A DNA stretch of 64,000 bases from contig NZ_JAFJYB010000003.1 of assembly GCF_018777385.1 (NCBI RefSeq), positions 310,001 through 374,000 on the forward strand, read 5' to 3'. Position 1 is the first letter of the stretch. Every line of letters begins with the position of its first letter. Under the pieces are notes generated by a model, which was not told where the DNA came from, made no database searches, and worked only from the letters and a program-made list of their open reading frames with translations. The position numbers and the translations under genes were made by a program. Positions 1 through 10,674 of the stretch are shown here, one piece after another. The DNA comes from Candidatus Symbiopectobacterium endolongispinus. Its GTDB lineage: Bacteria > Pseudomonadota > Gammaproteobacteria > Enterobacterales > Enterobacteriaceae.

Positions 1-684
1 ACCGGCGCGACGGCTTCGGTGATTTACGTCCCGGCACCTTTTTGCAAAGACTCAATTCTGGAAGCGATTGATGCGGGAATTGAACTGGTCATCTGTATCA
101 CTGAAGGTATTCCGACGCTGGATATGCTGACCGTGAAGGTGAAGCTGGAACAGAGCGGCGTGCGGATGATTGGGCCTAACTGTCCGGGCGTTATCACCCC
201 CGGTGAGTGCAAAATTGGCATTATGCCCGGCCATATTCATAAACCGGGCAAGGTGGGGATCGTTTCTCGTTCAGGAACGCTAACCTACGAAGCGGTGAAA
301 CAGACCACCGACACTGGGCTTGGTCAGTCAAGCTGTGTTGGTATCGGCGGTGACCCGATTCCGGGTTCCAACTTTATCGATATTCTGGCGTTGTTCGAAC
401 AGGATCCACAAACCGAGGCCATCTTGATGATCGGTGAAATCGGTGGCACGGCGGAAGAGGAAGCGGCAGCCTATATCAAATCGCATGTCACCAAACCGGT
501 GGTAGGGTACATCGCCGGTGTGACGGCACCAAAGGGCAAGCGCATGGGCCATGCAGGTGCCATCATTGCGGGTGGTAAAGGCACGGCGGATGATAAATTC
601 GCGGCGCTGGAAGCGGCTGGTGTGAAAACGGTGCGCAGCCTGGCGGATATCGGCGATGCCGTGAAAGCTGTATTGGCGCGTTAG
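1..684 (+). CDS. sucD: Succinyl-CoA synthetase alpha subunit, 3' part
   Basis: The reading frame is open from the first base, so the N-terminus lies outside the window; about 227 codons remain. Succinyl-CoA synthetase alpha catalyses substrate-level phosphorylation in the TCA cycle, with a phosphohistidine intermediate, in a complex with SucB. Visible family signatures are the PNCPGVI segment, the SRSGTLTYE loop, the GIGGDP segment and GHAGAI, which carries the catalytic histidine (codons near 550-565). The C-terminus ends at the usual family position. A clear rho-independent terminator follows at 862-890, as expected for the last gene of the suc operon. No lesion is visible. Confidence 0.97.
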   Translation, partial: TGATASVIYVPAPFCKDSILEAIDAGIELVICITEGIPTLDMLTVKVKLEQSGVRMIGPNCPGVITPGECKIGIMPGHIHKPGKVGIVSRSGTLTYEAVKQTTDTGLGQSSCVGIGGDPIPGSNFIDILALFEQDPQTEAILMIGEIGGTAEEEAAAYIKSHVTKPVVGYIAGVTAPKGKRMGHAGAIIAGGKGTADDKFAALEAAGVKTVRSLADIGDAVKAVLAR

Positions 685-752
685 TGCCTTGCCATAAGCG
701 CGTGTTGTTGCTGATGAACCAACCTTAAACAGTGACACACGCTCGCCATCGG

Positions 753-834
753 CATTCCCGCGAAAGCGGGAATCTCGTGCTGGTAGGATGCGTTTTTTCT
801 GGCAGAGATCCCCGGCTTTCGCCGAGGATGACGA
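753..834. repeat. Dispersed palindromic repeat, copy A
   Basis: An 82-base unit begins with a GC-rich palindrome (CCCGCGAAAGCGGG) and ends with a GGCTTTCGCCGAGGATGACG tail. Related copies lie near 10642, 14829, 33285, 35327, 43465 and 47323, always between genes. It sits between sucD and its terminator. I read it as a small REP/MITE-like element. No coding capacity is visible. Confidence 0.8.
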
Positions 835-861
835 GGGGTAAAGTGATTTGCCAGCAGCCTA

Positions 862-890
862 GGGGCCATCTTTAGATGGCCATTTTTTAT
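862..890 (+). terminator. Rho-independent terminator after sucD
   Basis: A perfect 7-base stem GGCCATC / GATGGCC closes a TTTA loop and is followed by ATTTTTTATT. It lies 180 bases after the sucD stop, beyond a dispersed repeat, and would end suc operon transcription. Confidence 0.85.
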
Positions 891-1248
891 TGCCAGTACA
901 GTAATAAAAGATGAAAACAAAAAATAATTAAGAACCGTTATTAACTCACCGCTCAATATATTAACCGTAGCAACATTAAATTAACAATTTAAACAATGTG
1001 GTTATGATTAAATCATCTACGCTTGATAATTCGTTGAATTAAATCTGAGCGAGCAAGTCAAAAATTGGTTTGCTAATTGATGCTATTGTTAAGTCTATTT
1101 CTACATTTATTTAATAAGTAATCGTATGGCGAAAACCTGGTAAACCAGAAATTAACATTGGGCGTGCTATTTGCGTCAGATCAAAATCTTAAGCTGGCTA
1201 TCGATGGGGAAATACGCTTAAATTGCGCCACATCAATTTTCACCAAAG
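891..1248 (+). promoter_or_regulatory. AT-rich control region of the cyd operon, with an FNR-like site
   Basis: No gene is visible in these roughly 360 bases. The stretch is AT-rich and contains several GTTA/TTAA-type motifs of the kind seen at ArcA sites. The sequence TTGCGTCAGATCAA at 1171-1184 matches 8 of 10 positions of the FNR consensus TTGAT-N4-ATCAA. In E. coli cydAB is controlled by ArcA and FNR, so the location fits. The assignment of individual sites is inference from consensus only. Confidence 0.4.
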
Positions 1249-1545
1249 GTGCGCCGAAAGGGGAAAGTTGATTTGAAACCAAAAACACAATCTGTGTCAC
1301 GTAAAAACCTATTTATTGTAGGGGATTACAGGCGTAATATAGCCGCTACCCTGTTTGCTGTATTGTTTTTAGCTATTTTTAACGTGTTTTCTTTGGCGTG
1401 TTATTGGTTTAACGGTGAACTCTCGCTGTTTATAAAAGCCGGTTCTGAAGCAATTTTCTGTTGTGTTCTTTTTGGGTGTTTAGCGGCTTGTTTGCATTTA
1501 CAAGCTAAAACCTTCCTGCGAGGAGCAAGGAGTCAAGATGTTTGA
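1249..1545 (+). CDS. Small two-helix membrane protein upstream of cydA, unknown function
   Basis: The open frame of 98 codons begins with GTG and overlaps the first 8 bases of cydA. The basic N-terminal stretch (about residues 1-28) is followed by two hydrophobic segments, roughly residues 32-55 and 66-85, with a short basic tail. A purine-rich GAAAGGGGAAAG lies just after the GTG, so a TTG near codon 9 is an alternative start. The overlap suggests translational coupling to cydA. I do not recognise the family. It could be a cytochrome bd-associated protein or a leader peptide; it could also be a chance frame, but the hydrophobic pattern and the overlap argue for a real gene. Confidence 0.5.
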   Translation: MRRKGKVDLKPKTQSVSRKNLFIVGDYRRNIAATLFAVLFLAIFNVFSLACYWFNGELSLFIKAGSEAIFCCVLFGCLAACLHLQAKTFLRGARSQDV

Positions 1546-3106
1546 TATAGTCGAACTGTCACGTTTACAGTTTGCCTTAACCGCGATGTACCATTTCCTT
1601 TTCGTACCATTAACGCTGGGGATGGCGTTTTTGTTGGCGATTATGGAAACGGTCTATGTGCTGACGGGCAAACAAATCTACAAGGATATGACCAAGTTCT
1701 GGGGCAAGTTGTTTGGTATCAACTTTGCGCTGGGCGTGGCCACCGGGCTGACCATGGAGTTCCAGTTCGGTACTAACTGGTCCTATTTCTCCCACTATGT
1801 CGGGGACATTTTCGGCGCGCCGCTGGCTATCGAAGGCCTGATGGCGTTCTTCCTCGAATCAACGTTTGTTGGCTTGTTCTTCTTTGGCTGGGATCGCCTG
1901 GGCAAAGTGCAACACATGGCCGTGACTTGGTTGGTGGCGTTGGGGTCTAACTTCTCCGCGCTGTGGATTTTGGTCGCAAACGGCTGGATGCAAAACCCCA
2001 TCGCTTCTGAATTCAATTTCGAAACCATGCGTATGGAAATGGTGAGCTTCTCACAACTGGTGTTGAACCCGGTTGCGCAGGTGAAGTTCGTTCATACCGT
2101 CGCTGCTGGTTACACCACGGGTGCCATGTTCATTCTGGGCATCAGTGCTTACTATCTGCTTAAGGGCCGTGACTTGGCCTTTGCCAAACGCTCATTTGCC
2201 ATTGCTGCCAGCTTCGGCACCGCAGCTGTGCTGTCAGTTATCGTACTGGGTGATGAATCCGGTTATGAAATTGGCGACGTACAAAAAACCAAACTGGCCG
2301 CTATTGAAGCCGAGTGGGAAACCCAACCGGCACCTGCCAGCTTTACGCTGTTCGCCATTCCCAATCAGGAGAGAATGGAGAACCAGTTCGCCGTGCGCAT
2401 TCCGTTTATGCTGGGGCTTATTGCCACGCGTTCGACGGACGGCGTGGTACTGGGGCTGCGTGAACTGATGGATGGTCACCAAGTACGTATTCGCAACGGC
2501 ATGAAAGCGTATGAGTTACTGGAGCAGTTGCGCGCGGGTAATACCGATCCGGCTGTGCGTGAAGCCTTTAACCAGTCCAAACAGGATCTGGGTTATGGCA
2601 TGCTGCTCAAACGTTACACCGCGGACGTTGCTAATGCGACTGAAGCACAAATTCAGCAGGCAACTAAGGACTCTATTCCTCGCGTCGCGCCGCTCTACTT
2701 CTCGTTCCGCATCATGGTGGCCTGTGGCGTGCTGATGCTGCTGATTATCGGCCTGTCGTTCTGGAACGTTATCAGAAACCGTATCGGTAAAAACAAGCTG
2801 CTATTGCGCGCTGCCTTGTTCGGTATTCCGTTACCGTGGATTGCGGTTGAAGCTGGTTGGTTTGTTGCCGAGTACGGTCGCCAACCGTGGGCTATCGGTG
2901 AAGTGCTGCCCACGGCGGTAGCGAACTCTTCGCTGACGGCGGGTGACATTCTGCTATCGATGGGCTTGATCTGCGGTTTGTATACGCTGTTCCTGGTCGC
3001 CGAAATGTATCTGATGTTCAAATTCGCGCGCCTAGGCCCAAGTAGCCTGAAAACAGGGCGTTACCACTTTGAACAGCCGTTGACGCTGGCTCAGGACGCA
3101 CGGTAA
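1538..3106 (+). CDS. cydA: Cytochrome bd-I ubiquinol oxidase subunit I
   Basis: The protein has 522 residues, the same length as E. coli CydA. It carries the quinol-binding Q-loop and the heme ligands of the bd family in the inner membrane, and oxidises ubiquinol while reducing O2 to water without proton pumping. Seen here: start [19 protein letters not shown] with the conserved heme-region histidine (His19 in E. coli), the GRQPW motif near residue 447, and many membrane segments. The ribosome site AAGGAG lies 6 bases before the ATG. It is followed after 13 bases by cydB, and the cyd genes through ybgE are tightly packed as one operon. The gene is intact. Confidence 0.98.
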   Translation: MFDIVELSRLQFALTAMYHFLFVPLTLGMAFLLAIMETVYVLTGKQIYKDMTKFWGKLFGINFALGVATGLTMEFQFGTNWSYFSHYVGDIFGAPLAIEGLMAFFLESTFVGLFFFGWDRLGKVQHMAVTWLVALGSNFSALWILVANGWMQNPIASEFNFETMRMEMVSFSQLVLNPVAQVKFVHTVAAGYTTGAMFILGISAYYLLKGRDLAFAKRSFAIAASFGTAAVLSVIVLGDESGYEIGDVQKTKLAAIEAEWETQPAPASFTLFAIPNQERMENQFAVRIPFMLGLIATRSTDGVVLGLRELMDGHQVRIRNGMKAYELLEQLRAGNTDPAVREAFNQSKQDLGYGMLLKRYTADVANATEAQIQQATKDSIPRVAPLYFSFRIMVACGVLMLLIIGLSFWNVIRNRIGKNKLLLRAALFGIPLPWIAVEAGWFVAEYGRQPWAIGEVLPTAVANSSLTAGDILLSMGLICGLYTLFLVAEMYLMFKFARLGPSSLKTGRYHFEQPLTLAQDAR

Positions 3107-3119
3107 ACAGGAGTCCACT

Positions 3120-4259
3120 ATGTTTGAATATGAAGTATTACGTTTTATCTGGTGGCTGTTGATTGGCGTGCTGATGATCGGTTTCGCTATCACTGACGGC
3201 TTCGATATGGGGGTTGGCGTGCTGGTGCGCGTGATGGGACGTAATGATGTAGAACGCCGTATCATGATTAACAGTATCGCTCCACACTGGGACGGTAACC
3301 AGGTGTGGCTGATCACCGCGGGCGGGGCGCTGTTTGCTGCCTGGCCGATGGTGTATGCCGCAGCATTCTCCGGTTTCTATATCGCAATGATCCTGGTACT
3401 GGCATCGCTGTTCTTCCGTCCGATCGGTTTTGACTACCGCTCCAAACTGGAAGACGCGCGCTGGCGCAATATGTGGGACTGGGGCATCTTCATCGGTAGC
3501 TTTGTGCCGCCAGTGGTGATTGGTGTGGCGTTCGGTAACCTGTTGCAGGGTGTACCGTTCCATATCGATGCCAATGCACGCTTGTTCTACACCGGTAACT
3601 TCTTCCAACTGCTGAACCCGTTTGGCCTGTTGGCGGGCGTTGTCAGCCTGACCATGATCCTGGCGCAAGGTGCTACCTACTTGATGATGCGTACCAATGG
3701 CGATCTGTATGTGCGCTCGAAAGGTGCGGCTCAACTGTCGGCGTTGGTAATGATGGTGACCTTTGCGCTGGCCGGCGTGTGGGTAATCTACTGTATTGAC
3801 GGCTATACCATCACCTCCGTATTGGACAAGGCGGCTGAGCCTAACCCGCTGCACAAAGAAGTGGTGCATCAGGCCGGAGCCTGGTTAGCGAACTTTACCG
3901 CGCATCCGGTGCTGTGGGCTATCCCGTTGCTGGGTGTGGTGCTGCCGCTGCTGACCATCGCGATGGCGCGTGCGAACAATGGCGGACTGGCTTTCCTGTT
4001 CAGCTCGCTGACTATCGCCTGCGTTATCCTGACCGCTGTGGTTGCCATGTTCCCGTTTGTGATGCCTTCCATCACGCAACCGAACGTAAGCCTGACCATG
4101 TGGGATGCCACCTCCAGCTTGTACACGCTGAAAGTGATGACGATCGTCGCCATTATTTTTGTACCCATCATGCTCTCTTATACGGCATGGTGTTACTACA
4201 AAATGTTCGGTCGCATTACCAAAGAGCATATTGAACAGAACACCCACTCTCTGTACTAA
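3120..4259 (+). CDS. cydB: Cytochrome bd-I ubiquinol oxidase subunit II
   Basis: The protein has 379 residues, the same length as E. coli CydB. It is the second core subunit of the bd oxidase in the inner membrane. The N-terminal FIWWLLIGVLMIGFAITDGF region with the conserved TDGFDMG motif is typical of the CydB/AppB family, as is the conserved W in HWDGNQVW. A ribosome site AGGAG precedes the ATG. It is followed 12-15 bases later by cydX. No lesion is visible. Confidence 0.98.
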   Translation: MFEYEVLRFIWWLLIGVLMIGFAITDGFDMGVGVLVRVMGRNDVERRIMINSIAPHWDGNQVWLITAGGALFAAWPMVYAAAFSGFYIAMILVLASLFFRPIGFDYRSKLEDARWRNMWDWGIFIGSFVPPVVIGVAFGNLLQGVPFHIDANARLFYTGNFFQLLNPFGLLAGVVSLTMILAQGATYLMMRTNGDLYVRSKGAAQLSALVMMVTFALAGVWVIYCIDGYTITSVLDKAAEPNPLHKEVVHQAGAWLANFTAHPVLWAIPLLGVVLPLLTIAMARANNGGLAFLFSSLTIACVILTAVVAMFPFVMPSITQPNVSLTMWDATSSLYTLKVMTIVAIIFVPIMLSYTAWCYYKMFGRITKEHIEQNTHSLY

Positions 4260-4274
4260 GTAAGGAGCTTAATG

Positions 4275-4397
4275 ATGTGGTATTTTACCTGGATACTCGG
4301 AACGCTTCTTGCTTGCTCGCTGGGGATTATTACCGCTCTGGCGTTAGAGCAGAGTGAAGCAACTAAAGCAAAAGCGGCAGAAGACAACGCGCAATGA
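4275..4397 (+). CDS. cydX: Cytochrome bd-I small subunit CydX
   Basis: This 40-residue protein is too short for most gene finders. It matches E. coli CydX closely: MWYF, WILGTLLACS, ITALALE, then a polar tail. CydX is a single-helix subunit needed for stable and active cytochrome bd-I. Two ATG codons stand in tandem (4272 and 4275); the second gives the family start MWYF. The ribosome site TAAGGAG lies 5-8 bases before. The stop TGA overlaps the ybgE start by two bases (ATGA), supporting coupling. Confidence 0.95.
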   Translation: MWYFTWILGTLLACSLGIITALALEQSEATKAKAAEDNAQ

Positions 4398-4687
4398 GCA
4401 GTCTGGTTGATAAACTCTACCAACTGATGGACAAGGACCAGTTACGGGTTCTTGCCCTGCTCATGGCGTTGCTGATGGCGGGCTGTGTGATGTGGGACCC
4501 GACAAGCTTTGCTGCACGTACCAGCGCGTTGGACGTGTGGCAAGGCCCGTTGCTGGTATGGGCCGTTTGTACCGGTGTGATATACGGGGTAGGGTTTCGC
4601 CAGCAACGCCTGCTGTGGCGCGTGATTTTTGCGCCTTTTCCTGCCTTTGTGATCCTGCTCGCAGGGCTTATTTACTTCTTTCGCTAG
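4394..4687 (+). CDS. ybgE: Cyd operon protein YbgE
   Basis: The 97-residue protein has the YbgE (cyd operon YbgE) layout: a short polar N-terminus, then three hydrophobic segments at about residues 19-35, 49-67 and 74-95. Its function is unknown; in E. coli it is cotranscribed with cydABX. The start ATG overlaps the cydX stop. The gene is intact, and the operon is closed by an ERIC element and a hairpin at 4832-4866. Confidence 0.92.
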   Translation: MSSLVDKLYQLMDKDQLRVLALLMALLMAGCVMWDPTSFAARTSALDVWQGPLLVWAVCTGVIYGVGFRQQRLLWRVIFAPFPAFVILLAGLIYFFR

Positions 4688-4691
4688 TATC

Positions 4692-4818
4692 TATCTTAAA
4701 TCATTCGAGTTGTAGGAAGGCGGCAATGGAGCGAATCTCAATGAACTTACTTAGGTAAGTGATTTGGGTGAGTGAGCGTAACCAACGCACCTACAGCTCG
4801 AAGTATGACGAGTATGGC
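4692..4818. repeat. ERIC element between ybgE and ybgC
   Basis: About 127 bases form an imperfect palindrome with the ERIC core (GTAAGTGATTTGGGTGAG, compared with the classical AAGTAAGTGACTGGGGTGAG). A second copy in the opposite orientation lies at 23703-23830. It separates the cyd operon from ybgC-tol. Confidence 0.88.
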
Positions 4819-4831
4819 CTATTCCGTTTGG

Positions 4832-4866
4832 TTATGGGTTGCGAGCAACCCATAATTATTTAATTT
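4832..4866 (+). terminator. Hairpin terminator of the cyd operon
   Basis: TTATGGGTT and AACCCATAA form a perfect 9-base stem around GCGAGC, followed by a T-rich stretch (TTATTTAATTT). It lies after the ERIC element and before ybgC, so it most likely ends cydABX-ybgE transcription. Confidence 0.75.
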
Positions 4867-4900
4867 CCCTCTAAGCAACCCATTCCAAACCTCATTTCTC

Positions 4901-6030
<1,130 letters not shown>

Positions 6031-6042
6031 TCAGGAGGCAGC

Positions 6043-6465
6043 ATGGCTCGTTCACGTGGTCGCCGGGATCTAAAATCCGAAATTAACATCGTTCCATTAC
6101 TGGACGTGCTGCTGGTGTTGTTGCTGATCTTCATGGCAACGGCCCCCATCATCACACAGAGCGTGGAAGTGGATTTGCCTGATGCGACAGATTCCAAAAC
6201 CGTCTCCAGCAACGATAATCCACCGGTGATTGTCGAAGTGTCTGGCGTCGGTCAGTACAGTCTAGTTATTGAACAAAAGCGGATGGAACAACTTCCCGCC
6301 GAGCAGATTGTGGCGGAAGCCCAGGCGCGTATGGCTGAAAACCCCAAGTCGGTGTTTCTGATCGGGGGCGCGAAAGACGTGCCTTATGATGAGATCATCA
6401 AAGCGCTGAACTTGCTGCGCCAGGCTGGGGTCAAATCAGTAGGTCTGATGACTCAGCCTATATAA
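6043..6465 (+). CDS. tolR: Tol-Pal system protein TolR
   Basis: The 140-residue protein has the ExbD/TolR layout: a short cytoplasmic N-terminus, one membrane helix (about residues 17-40) carrying the proton-path aspartate in VPLLDVLLVLLLIFM, and a periplasmic domain ending at the usual position. A strong ribosome site (AGGAGG) precedes the ATG. It works with TolQ and TolA. No lesion is visible. Confidence 0.97.
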   Translation: MARSRGRRDLKSEINIVPLLDVLLVLLLIFMATAPIITQSVEVDLPDATDSKTVSSNDNPPVIVEVSGVGQYSLVIEQKRMEQLPAEQIVAEAQARMAENPKSVFLIGGAKDVPYDEIIKALNLLRQAGVKSVGLMTQPI

Positions 6466-6542
6466 TCAAGGCGTTGCAGTCAAAGCGTGATGTTTTTTCT
6501 GGCAATCGTTTATTACGGCAACACAGTATTTGGGAACCGCTT

Positions 6543-7496
6543 GTGCTAAAGGCCACCGAAAAACCTGATAAGTTAAAACGCGCCATTATTGTCTCGGCCG
6601 TTTTGCACATCATACTGATTGCTTTGCTGGTGTGGAGCTCATTCCACTCCTCTATGGATGCCAGTGGCGGCGGTGGCGGCTCGGCAATCGATGCGGTAAT
6701 GGTTGATCCCAATGCCGTCGTTGAACAGTACAACCGCCAGCAACAACAGCAGAGTGATGCAAAACGCGCGGAACAGTTGCGTAAAAAGCAGGCTGAGCAG
6801 CAAGCTGAAGAGTTGCAGCAAAAGCAGGCTGCTGAGCAACAGCGTTTAAAAGAGCTTGAGAAAGAACGTCTTCAAGCGCAAGAGGACGCTAAGCAGCAGG
6901 CGAAAGCCGAAGCTGAACAACAAGCCAAAGCAGCCGCTGACGCGAATAAAAAAGCTGAAGAAGAAGTGAAGAAACAGGCAGCCGCTGCTGCCGCGAAAAA
7001 GCAGGCTGAAGAAGCGAAGGCGAAAGCGGCTGCTGATGCGAAAGCTAAAGCCGCAGCAGATGCAAAAGCCAAGGCGGTTGCGGATAAAAAAGCCGCCGCA
7101 GAAGCTGCTGCACAGTCTGATTCAGTTGACGATCTTCTCGGCGGTTTGGCGTCGTCGAAAAACGCGCCTAAATCAGGTGGCGGTGCGCCAGCCGGTGCCG
7201 GCGCGGCGAAAAAGAGCGGTGCTTCAGGTGCCGCACTGGACAGTTATGGCGGCCAGGTGCGCGCGGCGATCCAGAGTAAATTTTATGACTGGCAGCTTTA
7301 TCGGGGTAAAACCTGTACATTGCGCATCAAACTGGCACCGGACGGTCTGCTCGTTTCCGTTGAAGCGGAAAGTGGAGACCCGGCACTGTGTCAGGCGGCG
7401 ATTGTCGCAGCCAAGCAGGCAAGAATACCGAAGCCGCCAAGTACGGATGTGTATGAAGCTTTCAAAAACGCACCGATTGATTTCAAACCGCAATAA
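6543..7496 (+). CDS. tolA: Tol-Pal system protein TolA
   Basis: The 317-residue product is shorter than E. coli TolA (421), mainly in domain II. I chose GTG at 6543 because the following residues (LKATEKPDKLKRAI) align with the E. coli start; the frame stays open upstream to TTG 6474. Domain I is a single membrane helix with the SHLS-like region (residues 15-35), followed by a glycine patch. Domain II is a long Ala/Lys/Glu/Gln helix (about residues 60-195). Domain III begins near SYGGQVRAAI and keeps its two cysteines (CTLRI, ALCQAAI). It links TolQR to TolB and Pal across the periplasm. Confidence 0.95.
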   Translation: MLKATEKPDKLKRAIIVSAVLHIILIALLVWSSFHSSMDASGGGGGSAIDAVMVDPNAVVEQYNRQQQQQSDAKRAEQLRKKQAEQQAEELQQKQAAEQQRLKELEKERLQAQEDAKQQAKAEAEQQAKAAADANKKAEEEVKKQAAAAAAKKQAEEAKAKAAADAKAKAAADAKAKAVADKKAAAEAAAQSDSVDDLLGGLASSKNAPKSGGGAPAGAGAAKKSGASGAALDSYGGQVRAAIQSKFYDWQLYRGKTCTLRIKLAPDGLLVSVEAESGDPALCQAAIVAAKQARIPKPPSTDVYEAFKNAPIDFKPQ

Positions 7497-7647
7497 TCGT
7501 GGCGTGCAGTACGATGCTAACGGTGCCGCATGGTACCTTTAGGACAAGGATGATAGCACCACCCACGGGTATTGTGTTTTGGTGATACCGGTTTGTTAAA
7601 ATTCTACTAATTTATCCGAGGCGATACCTCTGGATAAGGGAGATGAA

Positions 7648-8940
7648 ATGAAGCAGGCATGTAAAGTTGCACTAGGTTTTTTAATGCTGTGGGTCACAGC
7701 GCTACACGCCGAAGTGCGTATCGAGATTACCCAAGGGGTTGACTCGGCACGTCCTATCGCCGTGGTTCCGTTCAAGTGGGCTGGCGGCGGCGCAGCGCCG
7801 GAAGATATTGGCGGTATCGTTGGTGCGGATCTGCGCAACAGCGGTAAATTCAATCCGATCGATCCCAGCCGTATGCCGCAGCAGCCGGGTTCTGCCTCGG
7901 AAGTCACGCCTGCTGCCTGGACGGCGCTGGGGATTGACTCCGTCATCGTGGGTCAGGTTCAGCCGGGTGCAGACGGTAGCTACGTGATCTCTTATAAACT
8001 GGTTGATACCTCGGGTAACCCAGGCAGCGTATTGGCGCAAAACCAGTTCAAGGTCACCAAGCAATGGCTGCGTTATGCCGCGCATACCGCCAGTGATGAA
8101 GTGTTCCAGAAGCTAACCGGTATCAAAGGTGCCTTCCGTACCCGTATCGCCTATGTGGTGCAGACCAACGGCGGTCAGTTCCCTTACGAACTGCGTGTAT
8201 CTGATTATGATGGCTACAACCAGTTTGTAGTGCACCGTTCTCCAGAACCGCTGATGTCTCCGGCCTGGTCGCCGGATGGCAGCAAAGTGGCATACGTTAC
8301 CTTTGAAAGCGGTCGTTCTGCGCTGGTGATTCAAACGTTGGCTAATGGTGCAATCCGTCAGGTTGCGTCCTTCCCACGTCACAACGGTGCTCCGGCGTTT
8401 TCCCCGGATGGCAGCAAACTGACCTTTGCACTTTCCAAAAGCGGCAGCCTGAACCTGTATGTCATGGACATCGGCTCCGGTCAGATCCGTCAAGTGACGG
8501 ATGGTCGCAGCAACAATACTGAACCAACCTGGTTCCCCGACAGCCAAACTTTGGCATATACTTCGGATCAGGCTGGACGTCCGCAAGTCTACAAAATTAA
8601 CGTCAATGGTGGAGCTCCGCAGCGTATCACCTGGGAATGGGCGCAGAATCAGGACTCAGAAGTCAGTGACGATGGCAAAATGCTAGTGATGGTGAGCTCC
8701 AACGGTGGTGCTCAGCATATTGCTACACAAGATCTAGTGACGGGGGCCGTTCAAGTCATTACGGGCACCTATCTGGACGAAACGCCGAGTATCGCACCGA
8801 ACGGCACTATGGTGATTTACAGCTCTAAACAAGGGCTGGGCTCTGTGCTGCAACTGGTGTCTACTGACGGACGTTTCAAAGCGCGTCTTCCGGCAACTGA
8901 TGGACAGGTTAAATTCCCTGCCTGGTCGCCGTATTTATAA
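7648..8940 (+). CDS. tolB: Tol-Pal system beta-propeller protein TolB
   Basis: The 430-residue periplasmic protein has a signal peptide (about residues 1-21, cleaved near LHA-EVRI) whose mature N-terminus binds TolA. An N-terminal alpha/beta domain (to about residue 165) precedes a six-bladed propeller with repeated SPDGSK-type motifs ([30 protein letters not shown]). It binds Pal. Length matches E. coli, the ribosome site AAGGGAG precedes the ATG, and pal follows after 30 bases. The gene is intact. Confidence 0.97.
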   Translation: MKQACKVALGFLMLWVTALHAEVRIEITQGVDSARPIAVVPFKWAGGGAAPEDIGGIVGADLRNSGKFNPIDPSRMPQQPGSASEVTPAAWTALGIDSVIVGQVQPGADGSYVISYKLVDTSGNPGSVLAQNQFKVTKQWLRYAAHTASDEVFQKLTGIKGAFRTRIAYVVQTNGGQFPYELRVSDYDGYNQFVVHRSPEPLMSPAWSPDGSKVAYVTFESGRSALVIQTLANGAIRQVASFPRHNGAPAFSPDGSKLTFALSKSGSLNLYVMDIGSGQIRQVTDGRSNNTEPTWFPDSQTLAYTSDQAGRPQVYKINVNGGAPQRITWEWAQNQDSEVSDDGKMLVMVSSNGGAQHIATQDLVTGAVQVITGTYLDETPSIAPNGTMVIYSSKQGLGSVLQLVSTDGRFKARLPATDGQVKFPAWSPYL

Positions 8941-8970
8941 ACATAAATAATTTTTCAAAGGACATAAGAG

Positions 8971-9477
8971 ATGCAATTCAATAAAGTACTGAAAGGCCTG
9001 ATGTTGGCTCTGCCGGTGCTGGCTATCGCCGCATGTAGTTCACACAAGAAAGACGGCAATGACCAGTCTACCGTTGGCACTGCAGGCAGCGGTTATGAAA
9101 ACGGCAATATGTCTTCTTCTGAGCAGGCTCGCCTGCAAATGCAAGAACTGCAACGCAACAACATCGTATACTTCGATCTGGACAAGTACGATATCCGTTC
9201 TGACTTCGCTCAGATGCTGGACGCGCACGCTTCCTTCCTGCGCAGCAACCCGTCCTACAAAGTGACTATCGAAGGTCATGCGGATGAACGCGGTACGCCG
9301 GAATACAATATCGCCCTGGGTGAACGTCGTGCTAACGCTGTTCAGATGTACCTGCAAGGCAAAGGTGTTTCTTCCGATCAGATCTCTATCGTTTCTTACG
9401 GTAAAGAGAAACCTGCGGTTCTGGGTCATGACGAAGCTGCATGGTCCAAAAACCGTCGTGCGGTCCTGGTATACTAA
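8971..9477 (+). CDS. pal: Peptidoglycan-associated lipoprotein Pal
   Basis: The 168-residue outer-membrane lipoprotein carries a lipoprotein signal peptide with the lipobox LAIAAC (lipidated cysteine near residue 22). A flexible linker leads into an OmpA-like domain with [11 protein letters not shown], the [11 protein letters not shown] peptidoglycan-binding loop and NRRAVLVY at the end. It binds TolB and diaminopimelate in the peptidoglycan. The gene is intact and followed by cpoB after 9 bases. Confidence 0.98.
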   Translation: MQFNKVLKGLMLALPVLAIAACSSHKKDGNDQSTVGTAGSGYENGNMSSSEQARLQMQELQRNNIVYFDLDKYDIRSDFAQMLDAHASFLRSNPSYKVTIEGHADERGTPEYNIALGERRANAVQMYLQGKGVSSDQISIVSYGKEKPAVLGHDEAAWSKNRRAVLVY

Positions 9478-9486
9478 GAGCATTGC

Positions 9487-10278
9487 ATGAACAGTAACTT
9501 CAGACGTCATCTCGTGGGTCTGTCGTTATTGGTTGGCGTAGCGGTCCCTTGGGCCGCTACTGCCCAAGCGCCAATCAGTAATGTCGGCTCTGGCTCGGTG
9601 GAAGACCGTGTCACCCAAATGGAGCGTATTTCTAACGCTCATAGCCAGTTATTAACTCAACTTCAGCAGCAGCTCTCTGATACGCAGCGCGATATTGACA
9701 GTTTGCGTGGGCAGATTCAGGAAAATCAGAACCAGTTGAATCAGGTCGTTGAACGCCAGAAGCAAATCTATCAGCAAATGGATAGCATGGGCTCCTCGTC
9801 GTCAACGCCGTCGGTGTCTTCTGCGCCAGCAACGGATACGGGTGCGTCTACCTCCAGCCCCGCCATTAATGGTGCGGGCGCGGCTGCTGCACCGGCCAGT
9901 ACCGGTGATGCCAACAGCGACTACAGCGCTGCGGCGGCATTGGTGCTAGAGAAAAAGCAGTACGATCAGGCTATTGCCGCTTTTCAGGCATTTGTCAAAA
10001 AATACCCTGATTCAACTTATCAGCAGAATGCCAACTATTGGCTGGGCCAGTTGAACTACAACAAAGGTAAGAAAGACGACGCCGCTTACTATTTTGCGAA
10101 CGTGGTCAAGAATTACCCGAAATCCCCTAAAAGCTCCGAAGCCTTACTCAAGGTTGGGGTGATCATGCAGGAAAAGGGGCAGACGGATAAAGCGAAGGCT
10201 GTCTACCAGCAGGTCATCAAACAATATCCCAATACCGAAAGCGCCAAGCAGGCGCAAAAATGGCTGACTGGGCTCTAA
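9487..10278 (+). CDS. cpoB: Cell division coordinator CpoB
   Basis: The 263-residue periplasmic protein (formerly YbgF) has a signal peptide of about 27 residues ending near AQA. A Gln-rich trimerising coiled coil follows (about residues 36-97), then a Ser/Ala linker, then three TPR repeats (SAAALVLEKKQYDQAI, WLGQLNYNKGKKDDA, KVGVIMQEKGQTDKA). In E. coli it links PBP1B-LpoB peptidoglycan synthesis with Tol-driven constriction. Intact; last gene of the tol-pal cluster. Confidence 0.96.
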   Translation: MNSNFRRHLVGLSLLVGVAVPWAATAQAPISNVGSGSVEDRVTQMERISNAHSQLLTQLQQQLSDTQRDIDSLRGQIQENQNQLNQVVERQKQIYQQMDSMGSSSSTPSVSSAPATDTGASTSSPAINGAGAAAAPASTGDANSDYSAAAALVLEKKQYDQAIAAFQAFVKKYPDSTYQQNANYWLGQLNYNKGKKDDAAYYFANVVKNYPKSPKSSEALLKVGVIMQEKGQTDKAKAVYQQVIKQYPNTESAKQAQKWLTGL

Positions 10279-10289
10279 CCACTTTCCAG

Positions 10290-10328
10290 GCACAAAAATT
10301 GCGCGCCATGAGCGATTTTTGTGCTTTG
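10290..10328 (+). terminator. Hairpin terminator after cpoB
   Basis: GCACAAAAAT and ATTTTTGTGC form a perfect 10-base stem around a GC-rich inner loop, followed by TTTG. It lies 12 bases after the cpoB stop. Confidence 0.7.
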
Positions 10329-10372
10329 TCGTTTGATGATTAAGCAGTTGAACCGTTTTTCAGGAAAATAGG

Positions 10373-10400
10373 TTGCACTGAGCTGATAAGTTAGTAATAT
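10373..10400 (+). promoter_or_regulatory. Probable sigma-70 promoter of tRNA-Lys
   Basis: A -35 box TTGCAC and a -10 box TAATAT are separated by 16 bases. The sequence after the -10 is GC-rich (GCCGCCG), as in stringently controlled stable-RNA promoters. The tRNA starts 49 bases downstream. Confidence 0.65.
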
Positions 10401-10449
10401 ATGCCGCCGTTGCCAAGGCAAGGTGAAAACGCCGAAGTAGCACCATGAT

Positions 10450-10525
10450 GGGTCGTTAGCTCAGTCGGTAGAGCAGTTGACTTTTAATCAATTGGTCGCA
10501 GGTTCGAATCCTGCACGACCCACCA
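10450..10525 (+). tRNA. tRNA-Lys (UUU)
   Basis: The 76-base sequence begins GGGTCG and ends CGACCCACCA with encoded CCA. The D-arm box GTTAGCTCAGTCGGTAGAGC, the anticodon loop CTTTTAA with anticodon TTT, and the T-arm GGTTCGAATCC are all canonical. In E. coli a cluster of seven lysine and valine tRNAs stands at this place; only one copy is present here. Confidence 0.98.
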
Positions 10526-10641
10526 TCTTCTAGATATCCTTTCTATAAATCTCAATCGCTAAATTTTTATGTGCATCTGTCGTGCAAGTGAGAATCTGCG
10601 TTCAGGTTTGAGTCGAGGGAAGCGAGACACATTTATCCTGT

Positions 10642-10674
10642 TAAAGATCCCCGGCACACGCCGAGGATGACGAC
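10642..10674. repeat. Partial dispersed palindromic repeat, copy B
   Basis: Only the tail of the repeat (GATCCCCGGCACACGCCGAGG) is present. It overlaps the first bases of the chimeric frame at 10667, whose ATG comes from the repeat itself (GAGGATGACGAC). The repeat may mark a deletion or rearrangement edge. Confidence 0.65.
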
